This document shows positions 35,257 to 43,245 of a DNA stretch of 64,000 bases, piece by piece. Origin of the DNA: UBA4951 sp963616935 (GTDB taxonomy: Bacteria; Bacillota_I; Bacilli_A; RFN20; CAG-826). Both the position numbers and the translations under genes were made by a program. The first letter of the stretch is position 1. Every line of letters begins with the position of its first letter. The stretch spans positions 1 to 64,000 of the forward strand of contig CAVEMS010000006.1 of the NCBI GenBank assembly GCA_963616935.1, written 5' to 3'. The notes below the pieces were generated by a model. The model did not search any database and had not been told where the DNA came from. It was given only the letters and a program-made list of their open reading frames with translations.

Positions 35257-36121
35257 AAATTATCTGAATGCCAAAGTGGCCGATAAAGGCAGTTCTATGG
35301 CGACGATCGAAAGCTACAAGGAGGATTTGAAGCTTTTCGTGTCTTTTAACGCCGAGAGATTGGAGAAAACCGAAGACCTCACCGAGAATATGCTCATCGA
35401 TTTCCTTTTGAAGGAAGACGACGAGCAAAAAGCGGCTTCGACGATCATCCGTCGCGCTTCCTCGCTTTTGGGGTTCTATCGCTATTTGAGTGAGGAAGGA
35501 CTTTACGCCGGGAAGTTGCCGAATTACGAGAAGCCGCGCCGTTCTAAGAGGATTCCTGATGTTTTGAGTTCCGAAGAGGTCGAATCGCTTTTGGAAATGC
35601 CGGACGTCACTACGGATTCCGGTCTACGCGATAAGGCGATGTTGGAACTCATGTACGCTTCGGGCCTCCGCGTAAGCGAGCTTTTGTCGCTTGGGCTCGA
35701 TGATTTCGATTTCCTTAGTCGCTTTATCGACGTCAAAAAAGGGAAAGGCTCCAAAGAAAGGATCGTTCCTTATAGTTCTTTTGCCGATAAATACCTCCAA
35801 AAATATATCGACGGGCCGAGGAGGAGAAACAAAGGCAAGAATGGCAAATGCGTTTTCCTGAATCGTTCCGGCAAACCGTTATCCCGCGTCTATTTCTTCA
35901 AAATCGTCAAGAAATACGCGATTATGGCCGACATAGATAAGCCGGTATCGCCCCATACGCTAAGACACAGTTTCGCTACCCATTTGCTTGAAAACGGGGC
36001 GTCGTTAAGAAGCGTGCAAGAACTATTGGGGCATAGCAAGATAACCACAACTCAGATTTATACTGAGGTGTCGGTCAATAGGATCATGAGTGCGTATGAT
36101 TTGTATAGTAAAAGAAGGTAA
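35234..36121 (+). CDS. xerD: Tyrosine recombinase XerD (chromosome dimer resolution)
   Basis: 295-residue tyrosine recombinase with an N-terminal SAM-like core-binding domain (1-100) and catalytic domain. The catalytic set is visible: Arg in 'ASGLRVSELLSL', Lys in 'GKGSKER', H-x-x-R in 'SPHTLRHSFATHLLENGA', His in 'LLGHSKITTTQIYTEV' and Tyr in 'QIYTEV'. Gene order xerD-deoB is that of Bacillus subtilis (ripX-drm). A purine-rich AAGAAGAAAG lies before the ATG at 35234, inside the dinB end. A dif-like site lies 3.4 kb downstream, its probable substrate. Confidence 0.94.
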   Translation: MEIRKAIENYLNAKVADKGSSMATIESYKEDLKLFVSFNAERLEKTEDLTENMLIDFLLKEDDEQKAASTIIRRASSLLGFYRYLSEEGLYAGKLPNYEKPRRSKRIPDVLSSEEVESLLEMPDVTTDSGLRDKAMLELMYASGLRVSELLSLGLDDFDFLSRFIDVKKGKGSKERIVPYSSFADKYLQKYIDGPRRRNKGKNGKCVFLNRSGKPLSRVYFFKIVKKYAIMADIDKPVSPHTLRHSFATHLLENGASLRSVQELLGHSKITTTQIYTEVSVNRIMSAYDLYSKRR

Positions 36122-36147
36122 AGTAGAATCTACTGGAGGGAAATGAA

Positions 36148-37347
36148 ATGACGAAAAAATACAAAAGAATCTTCCTCATCGTTGCCGATAGCGCAGGCAT
36201 TGGCGAAGAGCCAGACGCCGCCAAATTCGGGGACGTTGGATCGAATACCTGGAAGCATGCCGCCGAATCGATCGACGATTTTTCCGTCCCCAATATGGAA
36301 AAACTTGGAATCGGGCTTTTGGACGACATTCCAGGAGTCGGGAAGACGATGTCCGAAAATCATGCGATCGCCGTGAGATTACGCGAAAGAAGCAACGGCA
36401 AAGACACGATGACGGGCCACTGGGAGATGATGGGCGTGTTGACGACGGAACCATTCAGAACCTTCACCGACACCGGCTTTCCCGCTGAGCTTATTTCCTT
36501 ATTGGAAGAGAAGACCGGGCATAAGATCATAGGCAATTACGCTTCAAGCGGCACCGAGATTCTCAAAGTCTTAGGCGAAGAACAGAAAAGGGATAATAGC
36601 CTCATCGTCTATACTTCAGCCGATAGCGTCCTCCAAATAGCCGCCCACGAAGAGACGACGGGCGTCGAAGAGCTTTATCGATGCTGCGAGATAGCCAGGG
36701 AAATATGCATGAAGCCTGAATGGAGGGTCGGACGCGTGATAGCGAGACCGTTCGTCGGGACGAACAAAGATAACTTCAAACGCACGCCGAATAGGCATGA
36801 TTACGCGTTGAAACCGCCCATCGAAACAGACATGGATATTCTTAAGAACAATGGCTATATGACAAGCTGCATTGGGAAGATATCGGATATATTCGATGGG
36901 GCTGGCGTCACTAAGAGCGTCCATACCGTTTCCAATATGGATGGGATGGATAAGACGATCGAACAAGTCAGAAAAGATGATTGGGAAGGGCTGTGCTTCG
37001 TCAATCTCGTCGAATTCGATAGCGAATACGGCCATCGAAGGAATCCGGTCGGTTATGCGAAGGCCCTTATGGAGTTCGATATGAGGGTCGGAGAGATGAT
37101 TGAATATATGAGAGACAACGATTTGTTACTCATTACGGCAGACCATGGAAACGATCCGATTTTCAAAGGAAGCGACCATACGAGGGAAAAAGTGCCGTTG
37201 CTTGCTTATTCAAAGTCGATAAAAGAGAGTAGAATACTCGAGGAAAGGGCTTCGTTTGGCGACATCGGGGCCACGATTCTAAAGAATTTCGGCTTAGATA
37301 AGAGCGGATGCCTTATCGGTGAGACGATAGACGAATTGCTCATTTGA
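36148..37347 (+). CDS. deoB: Phosphopentomutase
   Basis: 399-residue alkaline-phosphatase-fold mutase that interconverts (deoxy)ribose 1- and 5-phosphates in nucleoside salvage. Metal-site 'IVADSAGIGEEPDA' near residue 10, phosphothreonine loop 'GKDTMTGHWEMMGV' near 88 (Thr is the phosphoryl acceptor), 'NLVEFDSEYGHRRNP' near 290 and 'LITADHGNDPIFKGSDHTRE' near 330. All metal ligands intact. GGAGGG precedes the ATG. It lies between xerD and an ABC transporter gene pair in one probable operon. Confidence 0.97.
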   Translation: MTKKYKRIFLIVADSAGIGEEPDAAKFGDVGSNTWKHAAESIDDFSVPNMEKLGIGLLDDIPGVGKTMSENHAIAVRLRERSNGKDTMTGHWEMMGVLTTEPFRTFTDTGFPAELISLLEEKTGHKIIGNYASSGTEILKVLGEEQKRDNSLIVYTSADSVLQIAAHEETTGVEELYRCCEIAREICMKPEWRVGRVIARPFVGTNKDNFKRTPNRHDYALKPPIETDMDILKNNGYMTSCIGKISDIFDGAGVTKSVHTVSNMDGMDKTIEQVRKDDWEGLCFVNLVEFDSEYGHRRNPVGYAKALMEFDMRVGEMIEYMRDNDLLLITADHGNDPIFKGSDHTREKVPLLAYSKSIKESRILEERASFGDIGATILKNFGLDKSGCLIGETIDELLI

Positions 37348-37358
37348 GGAGAAAAACG

Positions 37359-38384
37359 ATGAAAAGACTAAATTCGATGATGTGTTTGGCTTTGTTTGGA
37401 GTCATCTCAACGGCATCATGCGCGTTGAATTCAAACAAAGATTCGGCGGATCCAGATTCGTCGAGCGCCACGGCTTCGTTAAAAATAGTCTCGCCAGCCG
37501 GCGCTCCGTCTATGGCGTTATATACGATGATCAACGATGATTCGTTTACCACCAATAAAGACGCGAGTCAGGTTATGGCGGCCGCGAAGACGGCGACGAA
37601 CGTCGATGCGCTCATATTCGACGGCGTGAACGCTTTGAAGTTCGTCAAAGGCGGACAAACGCAGACGAAATGGAAACTCGCTAGATGGCTTACCGGCGGA
37701 AATTTCTATGTTGTGTCTACGAAGCACACGAAAGAAGAAACATTCGATCCCAACTCGAAGATTCTTTCTTTCGGTTCGAACCTTTTGCCCGATAAGGTCT
37801 TCAAAAAACTCGCTTCCGAACGCTGGAATTGGACGGTAAATGAAGAGAATTCCATCTATGAAAGCGGAACGGCCGCGGTTTCGGCTATCTTGGGAAGCGA
37901 CAATTATGCCTCATACGATTATTACTTCATTGCCGAACCTTCTCTCCAAGCGGCCAAAGCAACCTTAAAAGCCTCGCACTCGGACGTGACGGTGAATGAA
38001 ATATATAACCTTAGGGCCGAATGGAAGGAATTCTCCGGAATGGACTACATTCCGCAGGCCGGGTTCTTCATCAATTCGGAAACTTATGCGAACCGTAAGG
38101 CCGATTGTGATTCTTTGTTGGCTACCGTGGATAACAACCTAACTGATGCCGTCGATAATCCAAGCGAAATTGTAAAGAATTTGAATGCGCTTGAGCCGGA
38201 TGCCGATAAACAAGCGTCGAAGCTTGGCTTCAAAGCCGCGTTGGTCGGAGCGCTTCAGAAAGACGGCGCCAATCGCTTTGGCATGATAAAACCTAGGACG
38301 ATATCCGATAATCGTTCATTCGTCAACGAATTCATGCAAAAAATAGGGGAATCGGTAACTTTCGCCGAAGATCAATTCATTTGA
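37359..38384 (+). CDS. ABC transporter substrate-binding lipoprotein
   Basis: 341-residue lipoprotein with signal peptide and a lipobox ending in 'TASC' (Cys 21), followed by a Ser/Asp linker. The body resembles the NMT1/ThiY-SsuA group of periplasmic-binding proteins ('LKIVSPAGAPSMALYTMIN', 'ALIFDGVNALKFV', 'AAVSAILGSDNYASYDYYFIAEP'). The ligand is unknown; this group takes thiamine precursors, sulfonates, nitrate or similar small molecules. The start at 37359 has GAGGAG before it; the in-frame TTG at 37344 is upstream of that site. The partner permease follows after 16 bases. Confidence 0.8.
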   Translation: MKRLNSMMCLALFGVISTASCALNSNKDSADPDSSSATASLKIVSPAGAPSMALYTMINDDSFTTNKDASQVMAAAKTATNVDALIFDGVNALKFVKGGQTQTKWKLARWLTGGNFYVVSTKHTKEETFDPNSKILSFGSNLLPDKVFKKLASERWNWTVNEENSIYESGTAAVSAILGSDNYASYDYYFIAEPSLQAAKATLKASHSDVTVNEIYNLRAEWKEFSGMDYIPQAGFFINSETYANRKADCDSLLATVDNNLTDAVDNPSEIVKNLNALEPDADKQASKLGFKAALVGALQKDGANRFGMIKPRTISDNRSFVNEFMQKIGESVTFAEDQFI

Positions 38385-38400
38385 TTCGATAATTCGAAAT

Positions 38401-39219
38401 ATGAAAAAGAAGGGCCTGACAATAGGAATGGTAATCGCGTTTCTCTTGGGCCTTTTTTTCTTGCTTTTGCTTTGGTGGTCGGCAAATAAGATAATGACAT
38501 CCAACGATTTGCATTATTTGCCATCGCCGAAGGATATTTTTGCCCAAATCGGAGATTTTCTTTTCAGCGGAAACGCCAGCAAAACGTATGTCGCGATTGG
38601 GTATAGTTTCTTAAAACTCATCATTGGTTTCGGCATTTCGTTCATACTGGCGGCTTTACTGGGGACGATATCGGCGATTTTTCCTCTTTTTTCTTCCTTT
38701 GAGAAAAGCCACATAATTTTGCTTAGAAGCATTCCGACGGCGGGAATCGCGTTGATTCTCGGCGTTGCGTTTTGGCTTGAGATTCCTTCTTTGCAGCCGT
38801 ACATTCCGTCGATTCTGATATTCTTGGTGGCGTTTCCGATTGTCTATCAGGCGTTTTTGGACGGGATAAATTCGTTATCGAGAGATGAAAAGGATTCGCT
38901 TAGACTCGAAGGCGCTGAAAGAAAAATCTTTACAATTTTTAACGTGTATTGGCCGGACGCAAAAGAGTACATCGCCTTGTCGATTAAACAAGGAATCGGC
39001 TTGTCTTTCAAAGTGGCCGTTATGAGCGAAGTCGTGACAAATTCCGGAACGCACGAAGCTGGAGGAATCGGAACACTGATAGGGAAAGCTATACAGGAAG
39101 AAGCCAATCTCAATGCGGCGATATCGTATTCTCTGATTGCCGTTTTCGTGATGCTAGTCTTCGATTTGCTTATGTGGGCAATTGGGCGGATAAAGGAAAC
39201 AAAAATAAATAGTCTTTAA
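38401..39219 (+). CDS. ABC transporter permease (BPD_transp_1)
   Basis: 272-residue permease with six hydrophobic segments. The coupling-loop (EAA) motif 'LRLEGAERKIFTIFNVYWPDAKEYI' is present in spaced form near residues 164-190, which contacts the ATPase. It belongs to the same transporter as the upstream binding protein. No ATP-binding subunit follows; the sequence runs into an AT-rich gap. It either uses an ATPase encoded elsewhere or the cassette has been cut short. No ribosome binding site; GATAAT lies seven bases before the ATG. Confidence 0.82.
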   Translation: MKKKGLTIGMVIAFLLGLFFLLLLWWSANKIMTSNDLHYLPSPKDIFAQIGDFLFSGNASKTYVAIGYSFLKLIIGFGISFILAALLGTISAIFPLFSSFEKSHIILLRSIPTAGIALILGVAFWLEIPSLQPYIPSILIFLVAFPIVYQAFLDGINSLSRDEKDSLRLEGAERKIFTIFNVYWPDAKEYIALSIKQGIGLSFKVAVMSEVVTNSGTHEAGGIGTLIGKAIQEEANLNAAISYSLIAVFVMLVFDLLMWAIGRIKETKINSL

Positions 39220-39550
39220 TTTGTAAAGATTCATTTATAAGTGTCTATAGAATTTTTAGTTCTTTGTTCTCTGGCATAAGCGATAGATGAAATGAGAAAA
39301 AATCTATTTTAATGTATCGTCAATAGAAAAAATAATTAAGCAAAAATAAAGCGGTATATTTTTGTGTGACGATATGTCAAAAACTAGAAAATGAGTATTT
39401 TCGCGATTTAGGCAAAATGAAAATAAAAAGTATAAAATTAGTAGTTTTGAATTGTGTGGAAAATATATGTGTATTTTAGAAGATAGAGAAATAAAAAATA
39501 AATATATTGTTTATCAAAATATTAATTGATATCGATTTATTTTTTAAATT

Positions 39551-39578
39551 AGTTAACATAATGGACATTATACGAAGT
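39551..39578 (-). other. dif: dif-like XerC/XerD recombination site
   Basis: 28 bp laid out like a dif site. Read on the minus strand: XerC arm ACTTCGTATAA, centre TGTCCA, XerD arm TTATGTTAACT. From memory, the XerD arm differs at one of 11 bases from both the Escherichia coli arm (TTATGTTAAAT) and the Bacillus subtilis arm (TTATGTAAACT). The XerC arm matches the Bacillus arm ACTTCCTAGAA at 9 of 11. It lies at the switch in gene orientation and 3.4 kb from xerD, as expected for the chromosome dimer resolution site. Confidence 0.8.
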
Positions 39579-39731
39579 CTATATAAAACTGATTAATTTT
39601 GATTGTGGAAATTAAAAATTAGTAATTATCAATTATTGGGTTTATGCCCGCTTTCGTGGCTACCACCGCTTTAATGAAGAAATGCATATAAAACTTATCG
39701 TTGTACGATTCTGTTTTTGCATAAAAATGTC

Positions 39732-39763
39732 AAAAAAAGATTGGACCAACTATTGATCCAATC
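39732..39763 (-). terminator. Rho-independent terminator of the yqeG-rsfS operon
   Basis: On the minus strand, 7-bp perfect stem GATTGGA/TCCAATC with an 11-base loop, then seven T, about 70 bases after the rsfS stop. Confidence 0.85.
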
Positions 39764-39834
39764 CTGCAATGCGTTTGATTTAAATGTCGATTTGTTTCGT
39801 CAGCAAAATTTTATCGTCTTTACAAAGTGATTGA

Positions 39835-40155
39835 TTATTTTCCTTTTTCAATCAGCTCGTCGAGGGATAATTCGTCTCTTTTCTCTTTTGATAAGAGATG
39901 CAAAACGAAATCTCCTCCGTCGACCAAGACCCATTCCGATTCGGCCGTTCCCTCTGGCTTCTTGCAAGGCTCGCCTTTCGATTCCAAATATTCTTCCACT
40001 TCTTCGGCTAAGGCCACCAACGCTCTTGCGTTTGGCGCCGTCGCTAGAATTATCTTATCGAAAAACGGTGATTTCCCTTCGACGTCGATCACGGATATGT
40101 CTTCCGCTTTCTTTTCGTCTAGTAGTTTTGCGACTTCGTTTGTTAGATTTGGCAT
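39835..40155 (-). CDS. rsfS: Ribosomal silencing factor RsfS (YqeL)
   Basis: 106-residue RsfS/Iojap protein, which binds L14 and blocks subunit joining when nutrients are low. Conserved 'KAEDISVIDVEGKSPFFDKIILATAPNARALVALAEEV' pattern, 'WVLVDGGDFVLHLL' near residue 72. AAGGAG precedes the ATG and a TATAAT about 17 bases above the start may add a promoter. Last gene of the yqe operon, as in Bacillus. Confidence 0.94.
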   Translation of the reverse strand: MPNLTNEVAKLLDEKKAEDISVIDVEGKSPFFDKIILATAPNARALVALAEEVEEYLESKGEPCKKPEGTAESEWVLVDGGDFVLHLLSKEKRDELSLDELIEKGK

Positions 40156-40180
40156 ATTCGCTCCTTATCCTTATTATATA

Positions 40181-41248
40181 TTAAGATCTGATTACTTTCT
40201 TGCCTTGCTCTTTCAAGAAATCTTCATTAGCTTGCAATACTATTTCGTATCCTTTTCGATAGTCGTCGATGCACGCGTTTATGAAAGCGCTCGAATCGTA
40301 TCCCCTCGTCGGTTCGATCTTGTCTGAGCAATATAGTATTTTGCTTAACGGCGTCATTTCTTTTTTTGCTAAGCAATGGCATGAAACGGCTTCAAGAATG
40401 TCTTCGTCATCGATCCCGAATATCTTTTTCGCCAAAGCGATGCCGGCATATTGGTGGATGGCGAAATCCGGAATTCGAGAGAAATCGACATTTGGGAATT
40501 CGCTTTTTGCGGCATCGACGCCTTCTTCATGGCTAAGGTATTTCGCCAAATCGTGAATCGCGCCGGCTATGTATCCCTTGCCCTTTAAATGGTTTAATCC
40601 ATTTGCTTCGATGATTCTCTCGGCTAAATGCGCAACGGAAAGACTGTGCCTCATCCTTTTCTCGCCGATGCAGGATTCGATTTTCCTTATGTAGTACAGT
40701 TTGTTTTCCTCGATGTAGTCTATGATGCATTTTGGGGCATCCACGCTTTTGAGGGTCCTTATATCGCTTGAGGAGACGTTTCCCGATTCGTTGTATTTTA
40801 GGCCTATCATCTTGAAACGTTCGATGTTTGCTTTGTCCAAAACTATATCCGGGCGGCTGCAATAGACTATTTGGCAGATTCTCGCCAATTCTTCCGCGTC
40901 CTTCCAGGCGTGAAAACGATTGGCTTCGTCTCCGCCCATCAAGAAATAGAATGATTCGTTCGGGTTTCTCTCCTTAAAATGGCGGACGGTGTCTATCGTG
41001 TAGTTTACGCCGTCGTCTTTCGAGAGCTCGTATTCGTCGATTGAAAAACGCGTGTCGACGGTTTCTCGCAAAGCTTCTTTTAGCATTGAGAGCCTATCGT
41101 CCTGGCTTTCTTCCGTCACCTTCCATCTTGGAGTTTTGGCCGGTATGAAAAGGACATTGGCGCCAAGCTCGTCGCTTGCCGCTTTGGCTATGCGTAAATG
41201 CCCATTATGCGGCGGGTCGAATGTTCCGCCGAAAAGAATCGTTGCCAT
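40181..41248 (-). CDS. nadD: Fused NadD (nicotinate-nucleotide adenylyltransferase) - YqeK (HD hydrolase)
   Basis: 355 residues containing two enzymes that are separate neighbouring genes in Bacillus. Residues 1-190 are NadD, making deamido-NAD: 'LFGGTFDPPHNGHL' (nucleotidyltransferase H-x-G-H motif) and 'SSSDIR' near 162. Residues about 195-355 are the YqeK HD-domain diadenosine tetraphosphate hydrolase: 'RMRHSLSVAHLAERI', 'GAIHDLAKYLSHEE', 'HQYAGIALAK', 'YCSDKIEPTR'. No stop or frameshift lies between them. The same fusion is known in mycoplasmas. Starts one base after the yhbY stop, without its own ribosome binding site. Confidence 0.93.
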   Translation of the reverse strand: MATILFGGTFDPPHNGHLRIAKAASDELGANVLFIPAKTPRWKVTEESQDDRLSMLKEALRETVDTRFSIDEYELSKDDGVNYTIDTVRHFKERNPNESFYFLMGGDEANRFHAWKDAEELARICQIVYCSRPDIVLDKANIERFKMIGLKYNESGNVSSSDIRTLKSVDAPKCIIDYIEENKLYYIRKIESCIGEKRMRHSLSVAHLAERIIEANGLNHLKGKGYIAGAIHDLAKYLSHEEGVDAAKSEFPNVDFSRIPDFAIHQYAGIALAKKIFGIDDEDILEAVSCHCLAKKEMTPLSKILYCSDKIEPTRGYDSSAFINACIDDYRKGYEIVLQANEDFLKEQGKKVIRS

Positions 41249-41249
41249 G

Positions 41250-41552
41250 TTATTTTTTCGGTAGGATTATCGGATCTTTCTTCTTTGGGTTCGGACGGTA
41301 AAGCGTCAAGACACGCCCTAGGCGGTTGACCGGTTCGCTCGAAGTCGCCGCCGATAGCTCGGCTAAAAACTCATCCGGTTCCTTTTCGGCCGTTGGCAAA
41401 ATGCGGACTTTGACCAATTCGTGGGCCGTTAAAGCGTTGTTTAACGCTTTAAGGAAATTTTCGTCAGCTTCGCCTTTTCCTAGAATCAAGGATGGCGTAA
41501 TGGTATTGGCCAAGCTTCTTAAGTAAGCGCGGTTTTTAGTTGATAAGCTCAT
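41250..41552 (-). CDS. yhbY: YhbY family RNA-binding protein (YqeI)
   Basis: 100-residue CRM-domain protein associated with pre-50S ribosomal particles. 'LRSLANTITPSLILGKGEADENFLKALNNALTAHELVKVRIL' is the family core, with the GxxG-type loop at 'ILGKGE'. An unusual Lys/Pro-rich tail ends it. AAGGTGAG precedes the ATG, which overlaps the yqeH stop region. The aroE gene found nearby in Bacillus is absent. Confidence 0.92.
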   Translation of the reverse strand: MSLSTKNRAYLRSLANTITPSLILGKGEADENFLKALNNALTAHELVKVRILPTAEKEPDEFLAELSAATSSEPVNRLGRVLTLYRPNPKKKDPIILPKK

Positions 41553-42718
41553 TGTTTCTCACCTTTCATCTTTATTTTCTGGCGCGTTATGTAGGCGCCG
41601 ATGCCTTTTGGCACGTAAACGCGGAACGATTCTCCTTTTCTTCCGTCGATGGTTACCCAGCCAAGGCCTGCGATGCCGACGTCTCTTGGCTTATCGTCGT
41701 CGAATGCGAATTCGAAGGCGTCGAAATCCTTGCTAGTATGAAGGAGAGGGAGCCTCGGTTTCAAGGCTTTTTTCTCGAGATATTTGTCGAATAAGGAATT
41801 CATGTCCTTTTTCGGGGTTATTTTCTTGATATCGACGTTTTTGGCGAAGTAGCAAGTCATAGCGATATGCCGACGGGAACTATTCACGCAGTCGATATGC
41901 CCTAAGAGGCCGATGAATACCGCGCCTTTCGGCTCAATCGACATTTTAAGTGGCTTCACAGGGGTGCCCTCTAAGACTATCGCCTCTTTCGGCGTGTTTT
42001 CGTGTCCGAAAACGCTGTTATCGTTTGGAAAACCGGGGATGTCATAGAGCGTTCTTTCCTCGCTTAGCGGTATTTCGAGGACGTCTAAGTTCGTGTCCTT
42101 ATAAGGGGATTGGTGGATCAGTCGTTTCGAGTCGTTCTTATACGTCGATAAAAACGCGCTGACGAAACGCGATTTTCCACTTTTTGTCGCGCCAATCAAA
42201 TAAATGTCCTTCCCTTCGCTTCTCGCCTCTATCTCCTCATAAACGTCTGAGAGGTCGCCGTTTAGCAAAATATGCCTGATGAACACGTCGTCAGTTGTTA
42301 TCGAAGGCATTCCCGCGGCGTGAAATTGATGGGCTATGTAATCCTTTAAGGCGTCTTCATCGGTGTTTTCCGGTAAAAGATCTCGTTTATTGGCCACAAT
42401 AAGTATTTTTTCGTCAGAAAGCTCTTTCGATACGCTTTCGACGAAGGCCGATTCGAAGGAAAAGACGTCGATCACATACACGAAGAAAGCTTTTCTTTCC
42501 TTCGCATCCTTTATGATCGAAAGGAAATTGTCGTCGACTTTCTCTTGAGTCGGGGCATCGTTCCACTTTGTCGCTTCGTAGCAAGAAGAACAAAGAGATG
42601 GGTTATTGCCTTCGATAGATAGAGTCTCTTTTGAGATATACCCTTCTTCGAAAGGATCGACGCTTTGAAGCGGAGAGCCGCATTTGATGCAGCGTTTCAC
42701 CATCCTCATCTTGCCCAT
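41549..42718 (-). CDS. yqeH: Circularly permuted ribosome biogenesis GTPase YqeH
   Basis: 389-residue GTPase for 30S subunit assembly. An N-terminal four-cysteine zinc finger ('CIKCGS' near residue 11 and 'CSSCYE' near 43) is followed by permuted G motifs: G4 'VANKRDLL' near 108, then G1 'GATKSGKSRF' near 177 and G3 'YDIPGFPN' near 220, and a C-terminal RNA-binding domain. AAGGAAGAG precedes the ATG, overlapping the yqeG end. Confidence 0.94.
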   Translation of the reverse strand: MGKMRMVKRCIKCGSPLQSVDPFEEGYISKETLSIEGNNPSLCSSCYEATKWNDAPTQEKVDDNFLSIIKDAKERKAFFVYVIDVFSFESAFVESVSKELSDEKILIVANKRDLLPENTDEDALKDYIAHQFHAAGMPSITTDDVFIRHILLNGDLSDVYEEIEARSEGKDIYLIGATKSGKSRFVSAFLSTYKNDSKRLIHQSPYKDTNLDVLEIPLSEERTLYDIPGFPNDNSVFGHENTPKEAIVLEGTPVKPLKMSIEPKGAVFIGLLGHIDCVNSSRRHIAMTCYFAKNVDIKKITPKKDMNSLFDKYLEKKALKPRLPLLHTSKDFDAFEFAFDDDKPRDVGIAGLGWVTIDGRKGESFRVYVPKGIGAYITRQKIKMKGEKQ

Positions 42719-42719
42719 C

Positions 42720-43244
42720 TTAGTTCTCTTCCTTTATAAGGATATCATAAGGCATTTTGTTTATCTTTTTGCGCATCGGTTTTTCGAAGAAGCGGTTTAT
42801 CCTCGTGAAAAAAGGCTCTTCAGGCACCAATTTGTCGGTCAAAACGAAGAAAATGCCGGCGTGTTTGGCCGCTTTCATATCAGTCATCAGCTGATCGCCT
42901 ATCAAAGCGACCTCTTTTTTGTTCCAGCCTTTCTTTTTGATCAATTTTTTGAGTTTATGCGAGAACGGTTTCATCATCATCGGATAGCAAGTCACGCCCC
43001 ATCTTTCGCAAAAGGTTTTGACTCTCTTTCCCTTCCCATTCGACGCCAAAGCGATTTCGAATCCTTCTTTTTCGCACTCTTTTTTTAAAGAGAATGCCAT
43101 TTCCTTCCTGTCTTCGAAAGTCTCGTAGAAGGAGGCGATCGTGTTATCCAAATCGAAAAGCAGTATCTTTATTCCGTTTTCCTTTAATAGTTCGAAGGGT
43201 AATGAATAAGCGCTTTTGGCGCGGACATCAGGCTTTAGTGACAT
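42720..43244 (-). CDS. yqeG: HAD phosphatase, YqeG family
   Basis: 174-residue HAD-superfamily subclass IIIA phosphatase. Motif I 'LLFDLDNTIASF' near residue 30, motif II 'LASNGKGKR' near 63, motif III/IV with Lys and 'ALIGDQLMTDMKAAKHAG'. Related to mitochondrial phosphatidylglycerophosphatase PTPMT/Gep4 proteins, so phosphatidylglycerophosphate is a possible substrate, by family inference. One base separates it from the parC stop, which links the topoisomerase IV genes and the yqe genes in one transcript. Confidence 0.9.
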   Translation of the reverse strand: MSLKPDVRAKSAYSLPFELLKENGIKILLFDLDNTIASFYETFEDRKEMAFSLKKECEKEGFEIALASNGKGKRVKTFCERWGVTCYPMMMKPFSHKLKKLIKKKGWNKKEVALIGDQLMTDMKAAKHAGIFFVLTDKLVPEEPFFTRINRFFEKPMRKKINKMPYDILIKEEN

Positions 43245-43245
43245 T

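Larger units (their letters stand above)
39220..39834. other. AT-rich gene-free gap between convergent gene blocks (terminus region)
   Basis: 615 bases, markedly richer in A+T than either side, with no ORF that has both a ribosome binding site and family character. It separates plus-strand genes on the left from minus-strand genes on the right. It holds the dif-like site (39551-39578) and the terminator of the minus-strand operon (39732-39763). No plus-strand terminator is clear after the permease gene. Confidence 0.8.

Noticed and set aside
36122..37358. Riboswitch before deoB or the transporter genes
   Set aside because: The gaps are 26 and 11 bases and hold only ribosome binding sites; there is no room for an aptamer.
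39220..39834. AT-rich gap as a replication origin
   Set aside because: Gene orientation converges on the gap and no dnaA, dnaN or DnaA-box cluster is visible; a terminus with dif fits better.
39827..40327. Plus-strand ORF of 166 residues across rsfS and the end of nadD/yqeK
   Set aside because: It is antisense to two clear family genes, is Ser/Phe rich in a shadow-frame pattern, and has no ribosome binding site.
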